From Malania oleifera (taxonomy: Eukaryota > Streptophyta > Magnoliopsida > Santalales > Ximeniaceae), in assembly GCF_029873635.1 (NCBI RefSeq), contig NC_080419.1, positions 74,140,597 to 74,204,596 of the forward strand: a stretch of 64,000 nucleotides of DNA, in the 5' to 3' direction. The first letter of the stretch is position 1. The number at the start of each line of letters is the position of its first letter. The notes below the pieces were generated by a model. It did not search any database. It saw nothing but the letters and a program-made list of their open reading frames with translations, and was not told the DNA's origin. The translations under genes and the position numbers were made by a program. This document shows, one piece after another, positions 47,643 to 58,829 of this stretch.

Positions 47643-50600
47643 TGTAGACACCTGAAAAATAAAATAATAAAATAAATGGGGAAAAAGAGGTTTTTGGCTG
47701 AGAGAGGAGAAAATCGGCGACAGTTTTCTAGAGTGCATAGAAAACTATCAACGGTTTAGGGGTTTTACTACAAAGCGGTATTAGGTAAACAAGAAAATGA
47801 GTCGGTCAAATAGAAAATCGGCGACTGTTTTTTGAGGGTCAGAGAAAACTGTCAACGGGTTTCTCTGCAATGGGCGTATTAAGGAAGTCCTGCGAGCTTA
47901 TTTGGTTTAAAAAATTAAAAATCTCTCTCTCTTTCTCTCCCTCTCTCCCAAACCCTACGAAGCTCCCTCCTTCTCTCTTTGATTCCGACTCTGTTAAAAC
48001 CCAGATTGACGATCAGGAACCACCATAGGGTTCTTGGGAAGATTCTTTGTAACCTATGTGGAGCAGATTTTCAGTTTAGGGTTCTGGGGTACCATCCCAA
48101 AACTAGGGTAAGTAGTGTATTTTATAGTTTTTAAGCTCATTTGGAGTATACGAAACCTAGGAAATGTTAAATGGAAATTATTCTAGAGTTGAGTTGAATA
48201 ATTTGGGGAAAATGTGGATTTTAGGTTTTTGGGTTGCGAACGCTGAGGAGCGTAGAAATTGGGTGGTTTAGTGAAATATCAATAAGCTAGGTAAGGGGAA
48301 TAAATTGTTACAGTTGATTTGAGAAATACTGATTGAGTTATTATGTGAAAATGGTATTATGATATTTTACCAAAAATTTAGTATGATGTGAAATATGAGA
48401 TGAAATTTGTGTGGCATATGATTTATACTAAAATGTTTTGGAAATTGGGTCAACTGATCCATACTAAGAATATGAGATTATGAAATGTTAATTGAGATAT
48501 AAGTTTTGAAATGGGGAAAAATGATGAAAGTGGAATGTACTGAAAAATGTATATCTTCTGAGAAATGATGAATATGAGATATGAAAGTGCTCTATTAAGA
48601 AATGTGAAATATATGAAATGAGACATGTATATATATTTATGAGATGAAATGAGTTGTGAATATTGGATTGTGAAAGCTGAATTGGAAATATTGCAATATT
48701 AATATTGCAATGAAAATAATGAAATGTGAATACTGAAATGAGAATTTGAGAATGTGAGTATTGTATATAGAAAAGTGAATGTGAAAAATGTGAATATAAG
48801 GAATATGAATAGGTGAAATGTGAATATTACAACGTTAATACTGCAATGTGAATATTGAATTGTCAGAATTGAAATGGGAAGTTCTGAAATATGAATACAG
48901 AAATGTGATTGATGAAATATCAATACCACATAATGATTGCGGGTATGTGGTAGTGATAACCTTGATGGATGGATATGGAAACCCTAATAATGGGTAGTGA
49001 TTTTAAGCACGATACCGTTGCTAGTGGTGTTAGTGCAACCACACAGACTCGTGGAGCGTGTGGCATGGTAGTTGACTGAGCTGTATAGTGGAGTTTTTGT
49101 GCCTCCTGAGTCTGGATCAGTGCTATTGGCCGGCGATTCATACTACAGATACGGGATATATGATATGAAATTTTTACCTAATTAGGTCGGCCAACCGCAG
49201 TTAGGTCCAGCATTCAGGCCGCACAACCCTATTCATAGGGGGAAGCCCGACATTGAGAGATATCTTTTGGGCAGCGATGAGTAAAGACATGGATGTATCA
49301 GTTACGATGACCCTTATGAGCTAGATATGGAAATGGAAATGAAATGAGAATGGAAATGAGAAAGAAAATGAGAAATGAAATAGCGTGAGTTAATAATATA
49401 AATAATTAAAGCGAAGTAAAATGCACCGCCTGAGGGCTTACTGAGTAAGGTCAGTGCTCTGATAAGTATCAGTTGTAGCTGAACTTGAGTTAATCGGGCT
49501 AGGATGCAAACGATATCAGGGTAGAGGGAAGCTACTTGTATGGTTTTGGAAATGAAAGTAAAAGCTTATGAAAGCTTGTGTTGTATATCTATATGATTAT
49601 GATTGTGGAAATGGTATATTTTCTCAGAAGATATTATTATTATTGAAGTGACTATATGCTATGATATAATGAATCTCATACTGTCACACACTGTAGATAA
49701 TTTATTTTGTCTTACTAAGATATGTCTCACCCAATCATTTAAATATTTCAAGAAACCAAGATAGACCTGATGATAGAGCTCAGAGATAGAGGGGAGCAGA
49801 TACCCTAGGTAGGTAGGGTGATTGTTTTGAGCTAGGGAGGTTTGATTCCCCTTGAATTTTTGTGGTAGATGACTCACTTGAAAAATGAGCAGCTCGGAAG
49901 CTATCCCAAGTATAGGAGTTACATCGTGTAATATTAAGCCCAAGGGCTAGATCGTCTCCTCAGGGAATGCTTTTAATCTCAAAATCTACGTTCGTCCAAT
50001 CGAAAACAAAATTGTACTAAACTCAGTTCAAATTCGGGTTTTTCAAGATGGTTCAATTTCACTTTTGACAAATTAAATGACACGTAATTTAAACCTCTAA
50101 ACTAACATGCACTAAATAAAAGAAAACAAGAATAGAAACCCTACGTCTACTTAAAGAAACATTGGGACACGCGTTAATAAAAACTAGAAACCTAGAACAT
50201 GGAACTAAAACATGCAAGAATGGAAACTCTAATCTACCTAAGGAAACATTGAAACACGCACTAATTAAAAATGGTAATATTAATCATGGAATTAAAGCAC
50301 ATAATGGAAACTCAATCAGATTCAAAGCATACAATAAAAATCGAGACTTTTACGCGAACCAAGACCTTGAAGTAAAATTAAACTATTAACCATTTAAACG
50401 AAAACAAAACACAAGAAAAACAAAACAAAACACAAACTTTAATAAAAACCTAAACTAATCAAGCTTCAACAAAGAGACGTGATTTTTGGGAAAACTTCGA
50501 AACAATAACATTTTTTTTATTCTTTTTTTTTTTATTTTGGAATCAACCCAAACTTCAATTGAGTAAATAAATAACTTCAATAAAAAAATAAATACTAAAA

Positions 50601-51948
50601 ACTAACTTATATCAATATGAGCATCTAATTAAATAACAAATAAAAAAAATAGAGTAAGAGAAAGAAAGGTGGAGAGAACAAAACTAATTAACTAAGTTAT
50701 TCAATAAAATTCTGTAGGTAAAAAAAAAATAACAATTAACATACATAAAAGAAAGAGATAAGAAGAGAGAGAGAGAGAAGAAGAAGAAGAAAAGCAGGAG
50801 CTAGCTGCTGGAAAAAGGCGCTGCGGAGGCTGTTCGGTGCTGCTGCAGATGGGAACTGCTGGTCTGGCTTTACTGGTGTGGTGAGGCAGCTGTGCAGGGG
50901 CTGTGCTGGGCGAGAGCAGGGCTGGAGAGCCATGGCAACACTGCTGTAAAGGGGCTGTGGCTGCTAGAGGAACTCTGGCCTGCTGGTGGTTTTTGGTGGC
51001 GGCTATGGGACTGCTCTACTGCCTGTGCTGGAGAAGTTACTGCAAGCTGCTGTGCCATGAAGGTGCTGCTGTGCCGTGAGGGTCTGGTAGCTAAACAGAG
51101 AACCAGAGGGAGAGGAAGAGTAGGCGAAGAGAGGAGAGTTTGAGGGAGAGAAAGTAAAGGGAAGAGAAGAGAGCAAGATGAAAAAAAACAAAGCAAACTA
51201 AAGAAGAAGAAGAAGAAGAAGAAGAAGAAGAAGAAGAGGAGGAGGAGAGGAGAGCCCTCATGGGGCTGCCTACGCTGGGGGAAGAAACAGGAGAGCATAA
51301 ATAGGAGGCATTGGGTGCCCTAGACCGGGATAGCACTGACCCGACCCGTTTGGAAAGGGTTGACCCGGCAACTTAATTTTTTTCATTTTTTTCATTCTCT
51401 GTTCATCGCAAATCTGACTCTTCTGGAGCCCGTATCTCACAAAACTCAAAACACCAAAGTTGTAGATAATCATTTTATCTTTCTCCAAAAATTTGAATCG
51501 TCTCGATCGGATCTCGGACGGAAAATATATGTACGAAATACGAACAGGTGTCGGTTTTGATTCCCGAGAATTTTCTTGCGACAAAAAATTACCAAAACTT
51601 CATAAATAGTGCAATAAAATTCAAGAATGATGATTTTTGGACTTTATTAATATATTGAAAAATTTTAGACATTTAATTAAAACTATAAACCGTAAAGCCC
51701 GGGTTAAACGTCCAATTATGCAGTCTCGGCGCGTAATCAGTAGACTTACTCTGGTATCTGTATTCGCTATGGTATATATGAAATAACTTCTGCTGTTAGG
51801 TTTGTGTATATGAATTTGGTTGTATACCCGGCAACCACTTTCGGGTTGGGTTATGTTTATGTGGTATCAGAGGTATTGACGTGGCTGATAGGTGATATAT
51901 GTGTTATTTATATGGAAAAAAAATGGTATGAAAAATTGGGATGTCACA
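47643..51948 (+). repeat. 3' LTR of gypsy C (split by X)
   Basis: TGTAGACACCTG to ATGTCACA. It is interrupted at 49870-51739 by insertion X, and aligns to the 5' LTR on both sides. Phrases lie at 47715-47860, the degenerate array at 48680-48910 and the AAGCACGATACCGTTGC island at 49004. It lacks part of the hairpin and about 50 bp near 49540 relative to the 5' LTR. Confidence 0.9.
49870..51739 (-). mobile_element. LTR-like insertion X (solo LTR, unclassified)
   Basis: 1870 bp, TGACTCACTTG to GCGTAATCA, flanked by perfect duplication GTAGA (49865-49869 and 51740-51744). TG...CA ends and a 5 bp duplication point to an LTR retrotransposon. With no primer-binding site, ORF or internal repeat it is probably a solo LTR. 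Minus orientation is inferred from a TATA-like box (TATTTATGC, about 51295-51305 on the minus strand). A GC-rich stretch dominated by CTGCTG and GCTGTG words (50800-51110) and a GAA run (51203-51240) give low-complexity ORFs. It does not resemble the other LTRs here. Confidence 0.8.
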
Positions 51949-52176
51949 CTCTACATGGGGTACTTTGCAAAAGCCTCCAAAGATTATGTTAGCACCTCCT
52001 CAAATGCTTACACACATACCACATGTTTTCTATGTAAGGACAAAGGACACACTAAGTTTGAATGTCTATTAAAAAGAAAGGGTGCAAAAATTAGACAAGT
52101 TTGGAGAATAAAAGAATCAACTCTTGGTAAACCATCCGGTCCCAAGAAAGTATGGGTACCTAGACAAAAAACCTAA

Positions 52177-53674
52177 TTCACAAACTAAGGACTCCAAAGA
52201 TATTAGGATTAGCAATTCCCTTTTTAGAAATTATGAAAGCTAAATCTAGACTAAAATGAAAAGGGCGTCTCCATAGCCTACAAGATTCAAGATAGCCAAT
52301 TCAAATATGAGAAGAAAATTTCTCTTTGTTCAATATATGGAAAGCTACTTAATCCAATTTAATATAAGGATATTGAGCTAGTTGAAATGGATAATCTTAA
52401 AGAAGAGTTTATAAGCTTATTGACGACTATAACATTGAAACAAATGAATACAGAAAATGGCATTGTTGGCCACAAATCAAGAAAACTTGGATTGTACAAG
52501 GCTTAACTTAAAAAGTATTGAGATTTGAAAAGCCATATAAATTTTGGTATTCATATACAAAAGAATTATATGAAATCAAAAGAAATAAAATCTAAAGCAA
52601 ATTTAGCTTATTGCATAAGAATTTTAAATAAGGAATAAGGATAATTGCTTGAAGAAAGAATGAGCATGAGCATATAAATCTAATTGTAATGCAAGATGCA
52701 TATATATTTTGTGAAACTAAACACTAAGTTGGGTTGAAATATTATTTTGTCGTGCTTAATTATTTTATTTGTTTTTCTCTTAACCATCTTAAGCTCACAT
52801 GCTGATGTTGGATTATGCTATATATATTTTTTTGGCATGATGAATAATGGATGATCATGTTTTGATTAAAATATATGCTGACTTATGGACCTTGTTATTG
52901 TGATCTAAATGCGGATTTTTTTAAAAAAAAATTTTTTGGCCCTTAGTACTTTTGCATAATATTTCTTTCGGTTTATTTTTTTTATATATAAAAAGGGTGA
53001 GAAAATTTAGCAAAAGTGAATGTGAGCAAGCTGAGCATGAGCATGGCATGATAAATTCAAAAGCATGATTGATTATCTTGACACCCTCATGAATACATAG
53101 TTTATACTTCATGAATGAAAATATAAATTTATTGAATATTAAATATATTTCACTTAGGGGGAGTTAGATTTGCTATGTAATGATATCACGACTTATGGAC
53201 ATTACTGAAAAATCTGATATAAAATTGTTTGTATTTTATCATGTTATTTTAGGGACTTATTGTCTATCTTTTTATGTATGATGAATGCAAAATTTCTATT
53301 TTGTGTCTTCACTTGATATATTCTTTTTCTTATGACTGCTCTTTGCTTTAGTATTTATATATTTTTCTTGATATCCTACTCTTTTTTATTGATGTCAAAA
53401 GGAGGAGAATTTTAGGGTAAAAATTGAGCATGACACTAGCATGAGATAGCTAAGCATGTATATTTGCTCAACTAGCATGATAATTGATTTTGAGTTATGA
53501 TATGATATGATATTAAGCTAATCTTGATATATGAGAATGATATTGAAATTGATCATGAATTCTGATATGCATATTAAGATTGATCTTAATATTGCAAATA
53601 TTGTTAAGTTGATGCTTATTGTAAGGGGGAGCCTTTTTAAGGCTTAATCATTTTTACTCTTTATTTGTCATCAT
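52177..53674 (+). other. Non-coding internal part of E, pol missing
   Basis: About 1.5 kb between the gag stop and the polypurine tract with no recognisable protease, integrase, RT or RNase H in any frame. It is AT-rich, with scattered 'gagcatgagcatg' words and a G-rich 'cttagggggagtta' near 53154. In autonomous SIRE elements more than 4 kb of pol would stand here. Confidence 0.75.
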
Positions 53675-53688
53675 AAAAAAGGGGAGAT
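53675..53688 (+). other. Polypurine tract of E
   Basis: AAAAAAGGGGAGAT directly precedes the 3' LTR, matching the usual copia/SIRE 'gggggagat' before TGTTGG. Confidence 0.88.
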
Positions 53689-55832
53689 TATTGACCTTAC
53701 AAGACTTAAAATCTTATTTTGATGATAACAAATTAAAGGAACTTAACATATTTGGTTAAGTGGTGATATTTCAGGACTTAAGTATGCGAATACAAGGTCA
53801 AGTGTACACATTGATTATTGAAAGCTTATACTCCAAAGAAAGAAGATCTCATAAAGCTCATACTATCAAAGAATGTGTTCAGAGATGATTTGATGAAACT
53901 TAAAGTGAATTTATGTTGAAAGTCAAGATAGAATCAAGAGATGAAAAAGCATGAAGACTTAAGTGCTTAGAATGTCAAAGTCTTAAGAAGTCTTTTATGT
54001 ATGTACTTCAAGCGATTTTCCGTATGGATGCATGAAACTCTTAGGTTAATTACTCGTACCTAAATACCTTTTAAAATACTTGGAAAATATTTATATAAGA
54101 TCAAAAGTTATTTCAAAATGGTTAAAATTATTTTTGGAATGAAAAGCACCAAAATAGGATTTTTCAAATTCTAATATTTTTTCTATATCCGCATTGATTA
54201 GCATTGTTCTCTATCAAAAACTACTTATCTTAAAAAGTGTTCAACATGAAAGTTGTGGGATTTTCTCTTAGATCTATATTGATACCAAGAACATCTAATT
54301 TGGGGTTGTGTAGAAAACGTTATAATCAAAATACTGAAAGGGACTCAAAGTTGTTAGGCGGATGACCTTTTCTGTTCAGACGCCTAACCCCTGTAACCTC
54401 AGGTGCCTGACCCTATACTGACTTAAAAAATATGTTGAAATTTAAAGTTTAGGTGACTCACTCCTTGAGTTCAAGCGCCTGAACCATCAAAATTCAAATT
54501 TAATAGTTAGGAAACTTTCCAAAAGTGATTTCTTGGCCACCAAACTTTGTAAAAACTAGGGAAATACTCCAAGTAACTTGGGCAACATGAAAAATACTCT
54601 TTAAAATATATAAATACATGATTAAACCCAAGGATAAAATACACCAACAACCTACAAGTAGCAAATCAATCAAAGTCTTTCTACTCTTCAAAGCTACCTT
54701 ACCTATACTCTTGTTGAATTACTTGCTACGATTTTGCTCAAAAAAACTCACGGCTCTTCGCATTTTTACTGAATTATTCAACCTAAGAAAGAACCCCGGT
54801 GATATATATACTTGAGCTTCATCTTTCTATATTGTGATTTTGATTGAAGTATATAGATTTCAATTGTACTAATCTACTCTTTTGAGAGTGTCATTGTAAA
54901 CCAAATTGTTTCTTGTTTCTCTTCTAGTTTTTTATGATTTAGGGTCATTGGATCGTTGTACCAAGCATGGGGTATCGTTTGAAGAGGTGTACTCAAGCCT
55001 ATTGAAGGAGAGATTGTAAAGGCTACTCCTGCCCGTCAAAGGAGTGTGTAATGGTTTGTTCCTCCTGTAAAGGAACACTATAGTGGAATCCCTAGGTGGT
55101 CTTACCTAAGGCGAGGATGTAGGCTGGGTATAAGCTGAATCTCATAAAAAACTTGATCTCACTCTCTTTCCTGAAACTCTCTATAATTTTTTGCACATAT
55201 ATAACTGCGTGGTTGTAATTTCAAACATATAAATGTTGTGGATTGGATATTAAATAAACCACAAATTAATTTGACTTTGGGATTGCGGAAACCAAATAGG
55301 AGCACGTTGGTTGATCAACACTTTTTGCGAAAATCATAAGGGAGTACGTTCATTGATTAACACCCAAGACTCATTAATTGAAAGTATATTAAAAATCTGA
55401 GTTTTGTAAGAGTGTTGGAATTTTCAATTGTGCTTAATTAAAACATGGCTTTTATCAAACTCTACTTTGAGTTACTCAATCGCTGAATCTTGGAAGCTTT
55501 TCTGAATTCATTCTTTAGTGTGAATCTTGTTTTGGTTATCTTGTTGAGAGGATTGAATTATTCAAAAGTTCAAAGCATTACATTGTGAATCATTGGTTTG
55601 TATTGATTGAATTAATTTATTGGTTGGTGTTAGTTGACATTACTGCAAGATCAAGTTGATTTACTCATTCTTAAAGTTTTAAAAGTGAATATTGATTTCT
55701 AACTGATATTGTAATTCAAATTACCCTTGTCTGAGTACTAAACTTACAATAAGTTGAGAATCTATAAATGGAGTTAAAAGAAACTTTTAAAACCCAATTC
55801 ACCCCCCTTTTGGGACTACACCTTACTTGTCA
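53689..55832 (+). repeat. 3' LTR of E
   Basis: 2144 bp, TATTGACCTTACAAG (the expected TG is mutated to TA) to TTACTTGTCA. Phrases lie at 54350-54490 (GTTCAGACGCCTAACC, CTCAGGTGCCTGACC, TTCAAGCGCCTGAACC), TATA-like sequence near 54633, and the C-rich terminal block at 55796-55810. Confidence 0.93.
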
Positions 55833-56228
55833 CACAAAAACCTTTTCTTATTTCCTTGTTTTCTTTGTCGATTCATGGTTATTGGATCATTGTACCTTGC
55901 ATAGGGTATCACTTGGTGAGGGGGCTCCACCCTAGAGGAGGGATTATAACGATTTGTTCCACTGGCAAAGGAACATAATAGTGGAATCCTTAAGTGGTCT
56001 TGCCTAAGGCGAGGACGTAGGCTGGATATAAGGCGAAAACTCGGTCTCACTCTCAACCTTTACTCTTTAATTTTTATGCCTATATAAATTGTATGATTTT
56101 GTATCTAAGTGCGGGCAGCTGAGACAATTGAGGTTGAGAAAAACCTTTTAATTTAAGGAAGTACGTTGATTGATCGTTTGTGGAAACCTTAAAGGGAGTG
56201 CGTTGATCAATCGTTTGTGAAAAGCTTG
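55833..56228 (+). mobile_element. Ancestral copia LTR L0, piece 4 (U5)
   Basis: Starts with the right CACAA copy and continues like 54900-55330 of the E LTR ('ggttattggatcattgtacc', 'gtggaatccttaagtggtcttgcctaaggcgaggacgtaggctgg'). It joins piece 3 across E. It is cut at 56228 by LTR G, and its own 3' end is not in the window. The minus ORF at 55823-56056 is not a gene. Confidence 0.75.
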
Positions 56229-57018
56229 TGTTGGAATTGGTGTATTCCTAAGAGGGGGGCGGGATGAATTGGAATTTTAAACTTTTCTCGTAGGTTAAAC
56301 CAGATATCCGTATTACACAACCTAGGGTCTTTCTAAGCATATACCAAATCAATATATAAATAGTACTATCAGAGTAATGCAAAATGTCATACAGGTGCTA
56401 AAAATAAATTGCTAATAAATAAGCTGACGCCAGATATGATATCGGGGTTCGGCCAATACTACCTACGTCCCCACCTTGAGCTCACAAGAAAGAGGGTTTT
56501 CACTATGGCTCACTTAATAGGTGGAGCGGCACTGATTATAATCAGGTCAATTAGCAGGGCTGACCACAACCTACACCTTACCAGGATGGTGCACCTAGCT
56601 TTCCTAACCGGGTCTAACCCAATCCGAGACTATTCAACAGGGTTAGTCTCCCTCTTCAGGCCCATGCCTAGAATACAATAGATAATTAAATTTTTCGTAC
56701 AAACAGACATGCTTCTTAAACTAAGCAGATGTGTACCACTATGCTCAATCAATTTATGCTCTCATATATGATATGATTTATGCTCAAGCGAGATCTTGGA
56801 ATTTTAATTCAAGATAATATATTTAGCGAGTGAATACTCAAGGTTACCTTAAAAACTCTAATCAAGTATCATACAAATATTTTATCAAATATAATCTCAA
56901 CAGATACTTAGGGTTTAAGCTCGAAAAATATTTTTCAAATAAAATATGCGAGTTCTCATGTCTTGCAATTTGAATGCAAATTCTAGGAAGCTAAAAACAA
57001 GTCATTCCCAACCAAATA
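56229..57018 (-). mobile_element. Partial LTR G, S1/S3 family, minus
   Basis: On the minus strand this is the last 790 bp of an S1/S3-type LTR, ending with the C-rich block and AATTCCAACA (at 56229). It includes the U5 block equivalent to 38880-39120 of S3. It is interrupted at 57018 by element F, and the remainder should lie beyond the right edge of the window. Confidence 0.82.
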
Positions 57019-58815
57019 TGAAATTAGGAATAGATTCCCAAGAGGGGGGTGAATTGGAATCTTTTTAATTTGATGATATTTAATCCCTTTTTAAGATACT
57101 AAAGAAAGCACAACAGATAATTTATAAGCACACTTTAGAATACTTGTAATTTAAATAAACAAGACAATCAATTAAGCTAAAATAATTCAATCACTTAATA
57201 AAGGATAATTTTGCTTTTGTTGATTTCCCTATGAATGTTTATCACCTTCTTTGAATTAGCTTTTAGTATGTGCTTCTCTTGATTAAGATTTCTGTAGATT
57301 AACCAACGTACTCCCTTTTGGGTTTCCGCAAATGGTTAGTCGAAACGTACTTTCTAAATACCTAGAGTCTTGGTTTCTTTCTCATTGGAGCTTGTTACCC
57401 GCACTTTGAAATCATACAACATAGCAAGTATAGTATATAAAATAGAGAGAAAGACACAAGATTTTTATAAGGTTCAGCTTCAACACAGCCTACGTCCTCG
57501 CCCTAGACAAAATACCAAAGGTTTCCACTATAGTAGTTCCGTTACCGGGTGGAACAATGCCTGTTTACAACCACTCCTTTGATTAAGGCTAGAGCCCACC
57601 TTCTCCAAACAATATGCCCTTTTTTGGTCAACGTTCCAAGAGCCTAGAATTGTCCAAAGTCCACAACAGAAATATGAAAATCTGGTGTACAAGAGAAGCT
57701 CACACAAAGAGCAGATTAGTACAAATCAAAACTATGTACTTCAAAGGATAAAATATCAAGAATGAAATAAACTTTTGAAACTTTTCAAAGAATTCATCAA
57801 AATCCTTTTCTCCGGATGAGAAATCAGTAATTCTTTAGGATTTGATGAATAAAATATTAGAACAACAATACTTTCAGCTTTGCTAGAGATTGAGTAAAAG
57901 AGATTTTGAGAGAAGAGAGCTTTCAAAGAATTTCAATGCTTGGGATGAATTTTTGATTCACAAGAACCATGTATTTATAGGCTTCTAAGTAAGTTTCCTT
58001 TTTGTAAGAGTTTCCTTAAAAAGTTTCCCAAGATATTCGAAAATTTGGGTTTCAAATGGCTACAATTTAAAAATAAGAGTTTGAAAATTTTGCCCATTGA
58101 ACAGAGTTCAGACGTCTGAAGTGTCGAGGTCAGTCGTCTGAAGTTCCTTAAACCCTTAAAAATTAATACTGGATACAGGGTCAGTCGTTTGAAGTCGCAA
58201 GTTCAGACGTCTGAACTTGCTGCTGCAACTCTCTGCCTGTTCTGGAAATTCTTCAGTCGTTTGTACTTATTCTTCAGACGTCTAAAGTAATTTTTCATAC
58301 ATCTGAACTTAAAGTTCAGTCATCTGAAGTCTCTACTTCAGTCATCTGAGCTTGTTAAAATCTGTTTTATCAAGAAAAAAAACATTCTTTAAAACAGTTT
58401 TGCTTTCCTATGAATTTTATAAAAATTAAATTCAATATATTTAAATAGGTCTTTAAAACTTGATAATCTCTTAGAAAAAGCTTCAAAATATATTTCAAAG
58501 ATATTTTGCCTTTTGAAATACTTACAAATATGTTTCCTAAGTCTTCATGCTTGAGTTCTCTTTGCTCTTGAAATTCATTGAACACTTTGCTTGAGCTTCA
58601 AATATGTTAGACCCTCTTTGGATCATTAAGAAGTTATCTTCATACTTGACTTATACTTATTCTTCTCTTAAACCATACTTGAGCTATATTTGAGCTTTTT
58701 TTTTAGTCACATTTGATCCATATTTCCTGAAACACCAAAACTCAACCTTTTTCAAGTTAAATCATCCTTTGTTTGTTGTCACCAAAACCAATTGAAAGAC
58801 CTTGTTAGGCCAACA
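57019..58815 (-). repeat. 3' LTR of element F
   Basis: 1797 bp. In element direction TGTTGGCCTAACAAGG (58815) to CTATTCCTAATTTCA (57019). Phrase cluster 58350-58100, TATA box (CTATAAATAC) at about 57980-57971, then the U5 'cctacgtcctcg' block (minus strand) and the C-rich end. Confidence 0.88.
58100..58350. repeat. Palindromic phrase cluster, U3 of F
   Basis: About ten variants of the 14 bp palindrome TTCAGACGTCTGAA: GTTCAGACGTCTGAAG, GTCAGTCGTCTGAAG, CTTCAGACGTCTAAAG, GTTCAGTCATCTGAAG and others. Confidence 0.88.
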
Positions 58816-58829
58816 ATCTCCCTCATTTT
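58816..58829 (-). other. Polypurine tract of F
   Basis: On the minus strand AAAATGAGGGAGAT abuts the 3' LTR, the equivalent of the tract in E. Confidence 0.82.

Larger units (their letters stand above)
39993..51948 (+). mobile_element. Gypsy element C (Tekay-like), near complete
   Basis: About 12 kb including insertion X, with both LTRs, primer-binding site, gag, pol and polypurine tract. It is inserted in gag of E, with flanks CTTTA (39988-39992) and CTCTA (51949-51953) matching at four of five bases. It is the same family as gypsy D by LTR ends, phrase and leader. Coding regions are broken by stops, a 1-base shift at the RT active site and a deletion of about 50 bp at the start of RNase H (near 45470). 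Confidence 0.93.
36408..52176 (+). pseudogene. Gag remnant of E in three pieces
   Basis: Piece 1 (36408-37414) holds the UBN2-type copia gag: an A-W-K-V-V-T-H-G motif, L-R-G-L-P-like capsid sequence, and a CCHC knuckle C-Y-N-C...G-H-T...N-C-P near 37280. Piece 2 (39363-39992), after solo LTR S3, is acidic and then lysine- and glutamate-rich, probably coiled-coil. Piece 3 (51954-52176), after gypsy C, holds a second knuckle C-F-L-C...G-H-T...E-C and ends at TAA after W-V-P-R-Q-K-T. The reading resumes across both insertions, confirming nesting. Stops and frameshifts occur at 36618, about 36738, about 36850 and 39661. Such long gags are typical of SIRE elements. Confidence 0.85.
25779..55832 (+). 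mobile_element. Copia element E, SIRE-like, gag-only, heavily invaded
   Basis: Outer ends TGTTGGCCTTACAAGG and TTACTTGTCA are flanked by a perfect CACAA duplication (25774-25778 and 55833-55837). With insertions B, S3 and C removed, the 5' LTR is about 2.16 kb and the 3' LTR 2.14 kb. The internal part keeps a primer-binding site, a long gag with two zinc knuckles, about 1.5 kb of non-coding sequence and a polypurine tract, but no protease, integrase or RT. The true length is therefore about 7.7 kb although it covers 30 kb. Its LTR ends and gag resemble SIRE/Maximus copia elements. It depended on another element for reverse transcription. Confidence 0.92.

Noticed and set aside
50736..51336. 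Overlapping Ser/Leu/Phe-rich ORFs as genes
   Set aside because: They come from the GAA run and the GC-rich word region of insertion X, with no conserved domain and several overlapping frames open at once.
56409..56681. Plus-strand ORF as a gene
   Set aside because: It translates the complement of the U5 block of LTR G; the same block gives the minus ORF at 38880-39098 in S3.
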